Positions 1-6,381 of a DNA stretch of 14,896 nt are shown piece after piece. The position numbers and the translations under genes were made by a program. Within the stretch, counting starts at the first letter, position 1, and each line of letters begins with the position of its first letter. The notes under the pieces are model-generated. The model made no database searches and was not told the DNA's origin. It was given only the letters and a program-made list of their open reading frames with translations. This stretch comes from JBFHRE01 sp036745195. GTDB taxonomy: Bacteria > Actinomycetota > Acidimicrobiia > Spongiisociales > ZC4RG35. The stretch lies in assembly GCA_036745195.1 (NCBI GenBank), contig DAIOGO010000065.1, positions 1-14,896 on the forward strand, read 5' to 3'.

Positions 1-102
1 GACGGCTAATGTTTCGCCCGAGCTCGCGCTCAGCTCAAACGTCAGGCGCCCAGCACTCGGCATTTCGCCCCTCTCACATCAGTCAGGCAAAGGAGCACTC
101 CG

Positions 103-465
103 ATGGCGAAGATTCTCGTTCACGCTACTCATGGTCCCGAGAACCCAACGCGTGCCGCTTTGGCCTTCCTAGTGGCCAAGGCAGCCGTAGACGAAGGTCA
201 CTCGGTTTCACTGTTTCTGGCGGGCGAGGCATCTCAACTGATACGAGAGTCCGTACTCGACTCACTTTCTGGCCTGGGCACGGGTCACCTACGCGAGCAC
301 TTCGATGCCTTGGTTGCGGGGGGCGCTCGGTTCTACGTGTCGGGCATGTCCGCCAAGAGTCGCGGCGTGACGGAGGCCGACCTTGCCGGAAAGCCTGCAG
401 AATTCGCCATGCCAAATGTGCTGGTCAGGCTCGCGCTCGACCATGACCGAATGTTCAATTACTAG
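103..465 (+). CDS. DsrE/DsrF-fold family protein, cysteine-free
   Basis: This 120-residue protein has the size and pattern of the DsrE/YchN-like fold. A first beta strand with a small-residue loop (MAKILVHATHGPENP, residues 1-15) leads into a helix rich in Ala (18-31). A second strand follows (SVSLFLAGEA, 34-43). The C-terminal block GARFYVSGMSAKSRGVTEADL (about 74-94) is where DsrE proteins often carry a cysteine ahead of the S-x-K/R-x-RG segment. There is no cysteine anywhere in this protein, so sulfur relay by persulfide is unlikely. The start is fixed by AAAGGAG at 89-95, seven bases before ATG 103. It stands alone, with no neighbour that suggests a pathway. Family assignment is from motif memory; the biochemical role is unknown. 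Confidence 0.8.
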   Translation: MAKILVHATHGPENPTRAALAFLVAKAAVDEGHSVSLFLAGEASQLIRESVLDSLSGLGTGHLREHFDALVAGGARFYVSGMSAKSRGVTEADLAGKPAEFAMPNVLVRLALDHDRMFNY

Positions 466-477
466 GACACCGAGGAG

Positions 478-591
478 CTAGGACTCGAAAACATTGAGAG
501 GAGGGAGCAGTCCGCGTTTTGGGGAGGCATCCACCTCTACGATGACACGGACCTCCTGGAAGGGAGTCAGGCAGTTGCCGCAGCGCGCCAT
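478..591 (-). CDS. Possible small CxxC protein (37 aa)
   Basis: On the minus strand an ATG at 591 opens a 37-residue frame beginning MARCGNCLTPFQEVRVIVEV and ending in TAG at 478-480. AGGAGG lies about eight bases upstream of this ATG; another in-frame ATG at 597 sits too close to it. The CGNC knuckle followed by an aromatic and a beta-like stretch resembles half of a zinc ribbon, but no second cysteine pair follows. The same frame stays open for many codons upstream without a good start, so this could also be the tail of a decayed longer gene. It lies between the DsrE-like gene and the lipoprotein gene, divergent from the latter. No family is recognised. Confidence 0.3.
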   Translation of the reverse strand: MARCGNCLTPFQEVRVIVEVDASPKRGLLPPLNVFES

Positions 592-720
592 CGCCATCTC
601 CTCCTCGTCACGTGGTAGGTCATTACTTCGAGAGTCGATGAGTCGCTCGACAGGAGATGCCCGCCATTCTTGCCCGCGGATTTCGAGGAACCGGGGGCGC
701 CATCGGGGCGTTGTATCGGA

Positions 721-2034
721 ATGAAGGTACTCCTGGCGATTCTGGTTGGGTTGCTGGTCGGATGTGCCGACGGACCTGAGGTGGTGGAGGAGCCGACCTC
801 AACGACGGTCGGGGCGGTTTTCTCCCCGACGACACAGGCTGCCGTGACCACATCCACCACCCATTCATCTGGCACGGACCCGGTTGGGCAGGAAGCGTGG
901 TCTGCGGTCGAGGCTGAACGGCACGTCACTGACTTCCTGGCTGCCCTGGCGGCTGGAGCGTACGAGCAGGCGGCGTGGCCAGCTGAGAACAATGGCGCAT
1001 CGTTCAGTGGCCAGGCCAACGGTGAGTCAGCGGCCGAAGCGCTCGAGAGGCTGTGCCGGAACGGTGCGTGCGCCGGTCCTTATGCGGTACACGCCGATGG
1101 TCCCGGCGTTTTGGATGCGGCTTCGGGTCAAGCATCCTCAACGGTCACCGTGGCCCATCTCGGCAGCGGACAAACGGGAACTGTCCGCTTGGGCACCCTC
1201 GAGGGGCAGCTCATCATCTCGGACCTGCCACCGCTGGTCCCATCCGCCGGCGGACCCTCCCTGGTCGAGATGCTGTTCGGCGAGGACATCCCTGACCGGG
1301 TGGTGGTGGCACGTTTTGATGCATTCGAGATCTGGGAGAACGGTCAATCCGAGTGGGTGACCAACTGGTGGGCCGGAGCCACCTTTCAGGTCGAAGGCGA
1401 TGTGCTCGCCGGCTACCAGCTGTTGGCCGGCTTGTATGAACCTCAGACGGAGTACGAGGGAGTATGCCCTCGCTTGATGAACAGAGACGGCGAGGTGTTG
1501 GTAATCGAGCAATGCGATACCGCCGGTTGGCGGATGTTCGAGGTGATCTCAGGTGACCCGCGGCCAACCCCAATTCCATTCGAGGAACGACTCGATGGTG
1601 AATACCTGTGGTTCGCGGAACGGGGAGGCACGGTGGTTGAGGGGCTGGGAGACGCCGAAGGGAACCTGACCCGCCTCACGTCCCAGCGAGGGGTCGATCT
1701 GTTGGGCGACGACTATGCCGGCTACCTGGCCCTATCGACCGACGGCACCCGGGTGGCGTATGTAGACCACAGAGATCCAGCAGCTTTCTCGCATTTCTGG
1801 AGTCCAGTGGTGGTGGTCAAGGACACCTCGACAGGCGCTGAACTGGGCCGCTGGACGCTCGACAATCCAGTCCTGAGCCTCGAATTCGCCGAGTCGTGGC
1901 TGGTGGCGGCCGAAGCCGATGGCGATACCCTCGGTGGGGACAAGGTTCAACAAGCCGCACTCGTCGCCATCAACGTCGAAACCGGGGCCACCACTCGGGT
2001 GGAGACACCCACCCGAGTATTTCTCCCCTCATAG
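721..2034 (+). CDS. Hypothetical secreted lipoprotein with C-terminal propeller-like repeats
   Basis: Starting at ATG 721 the 437-residue product begins MKVLLAILVGLLVGCADG, a short lipoprotein signal with lipobox LVGC and the lipidated cysteine at residue 15. A Thr/Ser-rich low-complexity linker (about 25-55) follows, as is common for surface lipoproteins of high-GC Gram-positives. Residues about 60-180 form an alpha/beta segment with two cysteines (RLCRNGACAG) that could pair. The C-terminal third has propeller-like strands (LALSTDGTRVAYVDHRD; VVVVKDTSTGAELGRW; ALVAINVETGATTRVE) of the TolB/WD type. The frame is open upstream to 670, but only the internal ATG gives a signal peptide. No catalytic motif or known family was recognised. 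It is monocistronic and its last codons overlap a hairpin. Confidence 0.8.
   Translation: MKVLLAILVGLLVGCADGPEVVEEPTSTTVGAVFSPTTQAAVTTSTTHSSGTDPVGQEAWSAVEAERHVTDFLAALAAGAYEQAAWPAENNGASFSGQANGESAAEALERLCRNGACAGPYAVHADGPGVLDAASGQASSTVTVAHLGSGQTGTVRLGTLEGQLIISDLPPLVPSAGGPSLVEMLFGEDIPDRVVVARFDAFEIWENGQSEWVTNWWAGATFQVEGDVLAGYQLLAGLYEPQTEYEGVCPRLMNRDGEVLVIEQCDTAGWRMFEVISGDPRPTPIPFEERLDGEYLWFAERGGTVVEGLGDAEGNLTRLTSQRGVDLLGDDYAGYLALSTDGTRVAYVDHRDPAAFSHFWSPVVVVKDTSTGAELGRWTLDNPVLSLEFAESWLVAAEADGDTLGGDKVQQAALVAINVETGATTRVETPTRVFLPS
1993..2018 (+). terminator. Hairpin, probable terminator at end of lipoprotein gene
   Basis: A perfect 10-bp stem, ACTCGGGTGG at 1993-2002 and CCACCCGAGT at 2009-2018, encloses the 6-base loop AGACAC. 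It lies inside the last codons of the lipoprotein gene and is followed by ATTTCTCCCCTC, which is pyrimidine-rich but lacks a clean T run. This is typical of the weak-U terminators of high-GC bacteria. Function is inferred from structure and position only. Confidence 0.5.
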
Positions 2035-2083
2035 TCTTACCCATTCCACGGGGTGACGCCCTGCCATGTGCGAGACTCGGTCC

Positions 2084-2497
2084 ATGACCATTACTGGATT
2101 GCACCATGTTCAGCTGGCGATGCCTGGCGGACGCGAAAACCAAGCAACCTCCTTCTACGAGGGCCTGCTCGGGATTCCGAAAGTCACGAAACCACCTCAT
2201 CTGTAGGGTCGAGGCGGGTGCTGGTTCGAGACTACTTCCATTCGGATTCACCTCGGCGTTGAGAATGACTTCTCACCGGCGAGGAAGGCTCACCCCGCCC
2301 TGCTCACCGATGACTTGGCAGCGCTCCGCCGACGCCTTGAGGGCGCCGGGGTCGAAGTCGTGGACGATCAGCCGCTCCCGGGACTCGAACGCTTCTACGC
2401 CTACGACCCATTCGGCAATCGACTGGAGTTCCTGACTCCTCCCCGATCTCAGCCTCACCTCTTTTCGGTCGAAGGGGGAGAAACAGAGATTACGTAG
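2084..2497 (+). pseudogene. VOC/glyoxalase-fold protein interrupted by one in-frame TAG
   Basis: From ATG 2084 the frame reads MTITGLHHVQLAMPGGREN for 40 codons, reaches TAG at 2204-2206, then continues in the same frame with GRGGCWFETTSIRIHLGVEN to the next TAG at 2495-2497. Read through, the 137 codons make one full vicinal-oxygen-chelate protein. The N-terminal LHHVQLAMP strand carries the usual first-module His. FYEGLLG and RGGCWFE follow, then IHLGVEN, the helix DDLAALRRRLEGAGVEV and the signature YAYDPFGNRLEFL (about 105-117) with its metal-site Glu. The stop falls at a position that is normally variable (often Ala, Lys or Glu). It is therefore a one-base nonsense mutation, a sequencing error or, less likely, readthrough. 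About 20 residues after LEFLTP are atypical. The substrate cannot be told. Confidence 0.75.
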
Positions 2498-2517
2498 CGA
2501 CTCGCGGGTTTCCCTAC

Positions 2518-2559
2518 GACGCATGACGCATGACGCACGACGCATGACGCACGACGCAT
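2518..2559 (+). repeat. Six tandem heptamers GACGCAY upstream of a leaderless start
   Basis: Six perfect-period 7-base units run head to tail: GACGCAT twice, then GACGCAC, GACGCAT, GACGCAC, GACGCAT. The only variation is T or C in the last base. The T of the last unit is also the first base of the presumed -10 box TAGACT, so the array occupies the whole -35 and spacer region of the next gene. It is not coding in any gene called here. Confidence 0.9.
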
Positions 2560-2564
2560 AGACT
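2559..2564 (+). promoter_or_regulatory. -10 box of a leaderless promoter
   Basis: TAGACT is followed by exactly seven bases (CGGACCG) and then ATG 2572. That geometry places the transcription start at or beside the A of the start codon, as in leaderless actinobacterial mRNAs. There is no Shine-Dalgarno sequence before this ATG. No -35 hexamer is visible because the heptamer array fills its place. Confidence 0.5.
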
Positions 2565-2571
2565 CGGACCG

Positions 2572-2844
2572 ATGGACGGGCATGCACAGCGGCAGGCGTT
2601 GAATTCGGCGGAGCGGTCGATCGAGGCGTTGGGGCGGGGGGATGCCGCCGGGGCGAGGATGGCGATCGCCTCGGCCGTCGAACGTGACCAGGTGGGGGCA
2701 TTCACCCTGCTCGCCGACGCCGTCGACGTCGCCGCCGCCGAGTTGGAGTCGACCGGGGCCATCACCGAGGCGACCTGGAATCAGCTGGTCGATTCCGCCG
2801 GTCCGGGCCCGCTCCAGGGCCTGGTCGAGTCGCTGCGGACCTGA
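2572..2844 (+). CDS. Hypothetical 90-residue helical protein
   Basis: The product (MDGHAQRQALNSAERSIEAL...) is acidic and Ala-rich and reads as four amphipathic helices. Residues 8-20 and 24-37 (GDAAGARMAIASAVERD) look like a TPR/SEL-type helix pair, and residues 42-60 form an Ala/Asp/Glu helix. A conserved-looking end follows (TEATWNQLVDSAGPGPLQGLVESLR). There is no signal peptide, membrane segment or catalytic motif. High third-position GC and the TGA stop agree with the genes to its right, supporting a real gene. It appears to be translated leaderless from TAGACT-N7-ATG. The PHP gene starts 43 bases downstream with its own likely promoter, so a shared operon is possible but not required. 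No family recognised. Confidence 0.7.
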   Translation: MDGHAQRQALNSAERSIEALGRGDAAGARMAIASAVERDQVGAFTLLADAVDVAAAELESTGAITEATWNQLVDSAGPGPLQGLVESLRT

Positions 2845-2848
2845 CGGT

Positions 2849-2878
2849 TTGAGGCCGGTGGGCAGGCTCCGATACCGT
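2849..2878 (+). promoter_or_regulatory. Candidate promoter of the PHP phosphatase gene
   Basis: TTGAGG at 2849-2854 and TACCGT at 2873-2878 are separated by 18 bases. The -10 box ends nine bases before ATG 2888, and no Shine-Dalgarno sequence is visible, so the mRNA is probably leaderless or nearly so. Both hexamers are partial matches to consensus. Confidence 0.35.
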
Positions 2879-2887
2879 TGAACCCCG

Positions 2888-3766
2888 ATGTCGGACTACC
2901 ACCTCCACCTCCATCCCCACGATCCCGACCCGTCGTTGCCCGAACCGGGCACCTATCCGGACGGGTACATCGAACGATTCGTGGAGGCAGCCGCCGCCCG
3001 CGGTGTCAGCGAACTCGGTTTCACCGAACACCTCTACCGCTGCGTCGAGTCGGCCCCGGTGCTGGGTGAGTTCTGGGCAGCGGAACCGGTGGAATCGATC
3101 CGCCACCACACCCGCGACCTCGTCCAAGCCGACCGCAACCTGTCCTTGGAGGGGTATGTGGAGGCCATTCTCGCCGCCAAGGACGATGGGCTTCCGGTCA
3201 AGCTCGGGCTCGAGGTCGACTTCTTCCCCGACTCGATCGAAGCGGTGCTCGAGCTGCTCGATCCCTATCCGTTCGACTTCCTGATCGGCTCGGTGCACTG
3301 GGTGGGTGGTTGGACGATCGACTCGACCGAGGTGGCCGACGAGTTCTTCCGCCGTGGGGTCGATCGGGCCTGGGACGAGTACTTCGAGCTCGAGACCGCC
3401 CTGGCCCGCTCGGGTGCGGTGGATGTGCTCGCCCATGTCGACGTGGTCAAGAAGACCGGTCACCGACCCGTCGAGGAACCGATCGATCTCTACCGGCGGG
3501 TGGTGATGGCCGCAGTCGAGTCGGGCACCGCGGTGGAGGTGTCGAGCCAGGGTCTGCGCAAACCGGCTGGTGAGGTCTATCCGTCGCCACGCTTCCTCGA
3601 GATGTTCTCCCAGGCCGGGGTTCCGATCACGCTCGCCTCCGACGGTCACCACCCCGACGAGGCGGGATGGGGTCACGCCGAGGTGGTGGCCGCCGCTCGG
3701 GCGGCCGGGTACGACACCCATTTGCGCTTCGAACAGCGCCGGCGGGTGGAGACGCTGTTCGACTGA
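2888..3766 (+). CDS. PHP-domain phosphoesterase, HisK-type histidinol-phosphatase-like
   Basis: This 292-residue protein is a complete single PHP domain. The metal-site series is visible in order: HLHLH at residues 5-9, GFTEH with His48, GLEVDFF with Glu109, IGSVHW with His137, LAHVD with His183, and ASDGHH with Asp252 and His254. Length and spacing fit the HisK/HisJ histidinol-phosphatase group (trinuclear metal site, cytoplasmic), which dephosphorylates L-histidinol phosphate in histidine synthesis. They also fit related PHP phosphoesterases of unknown substrate. No other his gene is near, so the substrate is an inference. ATG 2888 is chosen because the first strand MSDYHLHLH starts exactly there. 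The rimO promoter region follows 78 bases downstream. Confidence 0.8.
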   Translation: MSDYHLHLHPHDPDPSLPEPGTYPDGYIERFVEAAAARGVSELGFTEHLYRCVESAPVLGEFWAAEPVESIRHHTRDLVQADRNLSLEGYVEAILAAKDDGLPVKLGLEVDFFPDSIEAVLELLDPYPFDFLIGSVHWVGGWTIDSTEVADEFFRRGVDRAWDEYFELETALARSGAVDVLAHVDVVKKTGHRPVEEPIDLYRRVVMAAVESGTAVEVSSQGLRKPAGEVYPSPRFLEMFSQAGVPITLASDGHHPDEAGWGHAEVVAAARAAGYDTHLRFEQRRRVETLFD

Positions 3767-3780
3767 GTCGGACGCCGGGT

Positions 3781-3822
3781 CTGTCACCTGTCACTTGTCA
3801 CCTGTCACCTGTCACTTGTTAC
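3781..3822 (+). repeat. Six tandem heptamers YTGTCAC upstream of rimO
   Basis: Six 7-base units: CTGTCAC, CTGTCAC, TTGTCAC, CTGTCAC, CTGTCAC, TTGTTAC. The pattern C-C-T repeats twice, giving a 21-base higher-order unit in two copies with one substitution in the last. The array lies between the PHP and rimO genes. The fifth unit offers CTGTCA 17 bases before the rimO -10 box, so the repeat itself may supply the -35 element. Confidence 0.9.
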
Positions 3823-3837
3823 CCGCCTCCCTACACT
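3809..3837 (+). promoter_or_regulatory. Candidate leaderless promoter of rimO
   Basis: CTGTCA (3809-3814, inside the heptamer array) and TACACT (3832-3837) are 17 bases apart. Seven bases separate TACACT from ATG 3845, the spacing expected when transcription starts at the initiation codon. No Shine-Dalgarno sequence is present. The -10 match is good and the -35 match is 4 of 6. Confidence 0.5.
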
Positions 3838-3844
3838 CTCGGCG

Positions 3845-5155
3845 ATGTCCGCTCCCACCGTTTGGCTGACCACGCTCGGCTGCGCCAAGAATCAGGTCGA
3901 CTCCGAGAAGGTCGAGTCGATGCTGGTCGAGGCCGGTTATGTGATGGCGTCGGCCCCCGAGACCGCCGACGTGGTGATGGTCAACACCTGCGCCTTCATC
4001 GAGGAGGCCCGCCGCGAGTCGGTCGAGACGATCCTGGAGGCGCAGGGGGCCAAGCGCGACGACGCCAAGATGGTGGTGATCGGCTGTATGGCCCAGCGGT
4101 TCGGGGTGGAGGTGGAACAGGCGCTTCCCGAGGTGGACGCCGTGATCGGCCTCGATCGGTATGGCGAGCTGGTGGGGGCGCTCGACTCCCTCACCAAGTG
4201 GCAGCCGCTCGCCATCCGCCGCCGGCCGGTGATGGACATCCTCGAGGTGATCCACCGCCCGACCCCCACCGTCCCCTACGCCTACGTCAAGGTGGCGGAG
4301 GGGTGTGACAAACCGTGCACTTTCTGTGCGATCCCGCTGATCCGGGGCAAACAGCGGTCGCGCTCACCGGTCAACATCCGCGACGAGATGGTCGAACTGG
4401 GGCGGGCCGGGGTCAAAGAGGTGGTCCTGGTGGCCCAGGATCTGGCCGCCTACGGCCGCGACATCGAGGCGCCGGGTGGGATCGTGGATCTGCTCCGCTT
4501 CGTCGACGATGTCGATGGCATCGACCGGCTCCGGTTGCTCTATCTCTATCCCAAGGAGATCCGGCCCTCGCTCATCGAGGAGATGACCGTGAATCCCCGC
4601 ATCGCCCCCTACTTCGATCTGTCGCTCCAGCATGCCTCGGGACCGCTGTTGCGGGCGATGCGCCGGCCGGGCGACGGCGAACGGCACCGGGCGCTTATCG
4701 AGGACATCCGCCAGGCGGAGCCGGCCGCCACCCTGCGCAGTTCCTTCATCGTCGGGTTTCCCGGGGAGACCGACGACGACGTCGACCTGCTGGCCGACTT
4801 CCTGGAGGAGGTTCGTCTCGACTGGGCCGGGTTCTTCCCCTATTCGGCCGAAGACGGAACACCCGCCGCCGAACTCGACGGTCGGATCGATCGGTCCGAG
4901 GTGGAGGACCGTCTCCGTCATCTGCAGGGGATCCAGGAGGAGATAACGGCCGAGGCCAACCTCGCCCAGATCGGAACGGTGCACCGGGTCCTGGTCGACC
5001 AGGTCGAGGAGGGGGTGGCGGTGGGCCGCTCCCGGCGGGAGGCTCCCGAGATCGACGGTCTGATCCTGCTCGATGCCGGTGTCCCCGGGCAGTGGGTGGA
5101 GGCCGAGGTGACGGGTTCCTTCGGTTCCGAACTGGAAGCCAGGGTGGTGCGGTGA
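3845..5155 (+). CDS. rimO: Ribosomal protein uS12 methylthiotransferase RimO
   Basis: RimO is a radical-SAM enzyme that adds a methylthio group to a conserved aspartate of ribosomal protein S12, using S-adenosylmethionine and two 4Fe-4S clusters. The 436 residues show the three-part architecture. The N-terminal MTTase domain has Cys13 (TLGCAKNQVDSE, typical of RimO rather than MiaB), Cys49 (VNTCAF) and Cys81 (IGCMAQ). The radical-SAM core has CDKPCTFC (Cys154, 158, 161) and later SFIVGFPGET. A C-terminal TRAM domain spans about 365-430. The start ATG 3845 immediately precedes the first strand and is preceded by a leaderless-type -10 box. The stop overlaps the cinA start, so rimO heads a coupled rimO-cinA-thpR operon. 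In many actinobacteria pgsA lies between rimO and cinA; it is absent here. Confidence 0.96.
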   Translation: MSAPTVWLTTLGCAKNQVDSEKVESMLVEAGYVMASAPETADVVMVNTCAFIEEARRESVETILEAQGAKRDDAKMVVIGCMAQRFGVEVEQALPEVDAVIGLDRYGELVGALDSLTKWQPLAIRRRPVMDILEVIHRPTPTVPYAYVKVAEGCDKPCTFCAIPLIRGKQRSRSPVNIRDEMVELGRAGVKEVVLVAQDLAAYGRDIEAPGGIVDLLRFVDDVDGIDRLRLLYLYPKEIRPSLIEEMTVNPRIAPYFDLSLQHASGPLLRAMRRPGDGERHRALIEDIRQAEPAATLRSSFIVGFPGETDDDVDLLADFLEEVRLDWAGFFPYSAEDGTPAAELDGRIDRSEVEDRLRHLQGIQEEITAEANLAQIGTVHRVLVDQVEEGVAVGRSRREAPEIDGLILLDAGVPGQWVEAEVTGSFGSELEARVVR

Positions 5156-6381
5156 TCGTGGAGGTGGTGGCGGTCGGCACCGAGTTGTTGCTCGGCCAGG
5201 TGGTCAACTCCAACGCCGCCACCATCGGCGCCCGGCTGGCCGAGGCCGGGCTGGACGCCCACTTCCAACAGACCGTCGGCGACAACCTGGAACGGATGGT
5301 GTCGGCCATCCGTCTGGCAATCGAGCGTTCCGACGCCGTCATCATCACCGGCGGGATCGGCCCCACCCAGGACGACATCACCCGGGAGGCGATCTGTGCC
5401 GCCACCGGCCGGGCGATGCTGCATTCCGACGAGTACGCCGACCGGTTGCGACGCCGCTGGGAGGAGTTGGGCCGGGTGTTGCCGATCTCGAATCTGCGCC
5501 AGGCCGACTACCCCGAGGGCGCCGAGATGCTGGAGAACCCGAAGGGGACCGCCCCCGGGCTGGCGCTGGAACACGACGGAACCTGGTTGTTCGCGGTCCC
5601 CGGGGTTCCGCAGGAGATGATCCATCTGCTCGACGTCGAGATCATCCCCCGGCTTCGCTCCTCGGCCGGTCTCGACCGGGTGGTCCGCAGCCGGATCATC
5701 CGCAGCTGGGGGCTGCCCGAATCCAAGGTGGGGGAGATGCTCGACGATCTCTTCCAGTCCGGCACCAACCCTTCGATCGCCTTCCTGGCCTCGGCCGGGG
5801 AGATCAAGGTGAGGATCACCGCCGCCGGGGCGGCCGGGCCCGAGGTCGATGAGTTGATCGCACCGGTCGAGTCGGTGGTGCGGGAACGGCTCGGTTCGGC
5901 GGTGTTCGGGGCCGACGAGCAGACGATCGAGACGGTGCTCCATGACCTGCTGCGGACGAGGTCGTGGACGATCGGCACCGCCGAGTCGGCCACCGCCGGG
6001 CTGGTGGCGGCTCGTTTGACCTCGCTCCCGGGGGCGTCGGACGTGTTCCGGGGTGGAATCGTGGCCTATGCCACCGACCTGAAACGCGATCTGCTCGATG
6101 TGTCGGCGGCGGAGGTGGTGACCGAGGCGGCCGCCATCGAGATGGCGCTCGGCGCCCGGACCCGGCTCGGTTGTGACGTGGCGGTGGCGGTGACCGGTTC
6201 GGCCGGGCCGGAACCACAGGAGCAGCCACCGGGCACCATGATCATGGCGGTGGCGACTCCGGAAGGGGTGATGGCCCGTACCTTCCGCCTCCCCGGTGAC
6301 CGGGAGCGGGTCCGCACCTACGCCGCCACGGCCGCCCTCCACCTGACCCGCCTGGCGGTGGCCGGCGACTGGTGGACTTGA
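5152..6381 (+). CDS. cinA: CinA: COG1058 nucleotide-binding domain fused to PncC-type amidohydrolase domain
   Basis: The 409-residue product has both CinA parts. The N-terminal MoaB/Mog-fold domain (about 1-170) includes VGTELLLGQVVNSN, GGIGPTQDDIT (67-77) and the VPGVPQEM loop. The C-terminal domain (about 255-405) resembles the NMN deamidase PncC, with TAESATAGLVAARL (277-290), GGIVAYATDLK (301-311) and VTGSAGP (348-354). CinA proteins are linked to pyridine-nucleotide recycling and, in some bacteria, to competence. The usual ESCTGG or ESLTGG signature reads ESATAG (278-283) here: the catalytic Ser279 is kept but the second Gly is Ala. The start is GTG 5152, overlapping the rimO TGA as GTGA. 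The frame is open far upstream inside rimO, but only this start gives the canonical N-terminus. Confidence 0.93.
   Translation: MIVEVVAVGTELLLGQVVNSNAATIGARLAEAGLDAHFQQTVGDNLERMVSAIRLAIERSDAVIITGGIGPTQDDITREAICAATGRAMLHSDEYADRLRRRWEELGRVLPISNLRQADYPEGAEMLENPKGTAPGLALEHDGTWLFAVPGVPQEMIHLLDVEIIPRLRSSAGLDRVVRSRIIRSWGLPESKVGEMLDDLFQSGTNPSIAFLASAGEIKVRITAAGAAGPEVDELIAPVESVVRERLGSAVFGADEQTIETVLHDLLRTRSWTIGTAESATAGLVAARLTSLPGASDVFRGGIVAYATDLKRDLLDVSAAEVVTEAAAIEMALGARTRLGCDVAVAVTGSAGPEPQEQPPGTMIMAVATPEGVMARTFRLPGDRERVRTYAATAALHLTRLAVAGDWWT

Noticed and set aside
494..724. 76-codon plus-strand frame between the DsrE-like and lipoprotein genes
   Set aside because: Composition is Ser/Arg-rich without motif, and it is out of frame with the lipoprotein start at 721.
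2106..2435. 109-codon frame through the VOC region
   Set aside because: It is in another frame; the true VOC reading is the 2084 frame on both sides of the TAG.
2518..2559. Heptamer array as a CRISPR or integron site
   Set aside because: The units are contiguous 7-mers without spacers, and no cas or integrase gene is nearby.
4315..5151. In-frame extension of cinA into rimO (total 688 codons)
   Set aside because: The extension is Arg/Gly/Pro-rich read-out of rimO in another frame; cinA begins canonically at GTG 5152.
4918..6342. 474-codon minus-strand frame opposite cinA
   Set aside because: It is a shadow frame rich in Gly, His, Arg and Asp with no motif, while the plus strand is clearly cinA.
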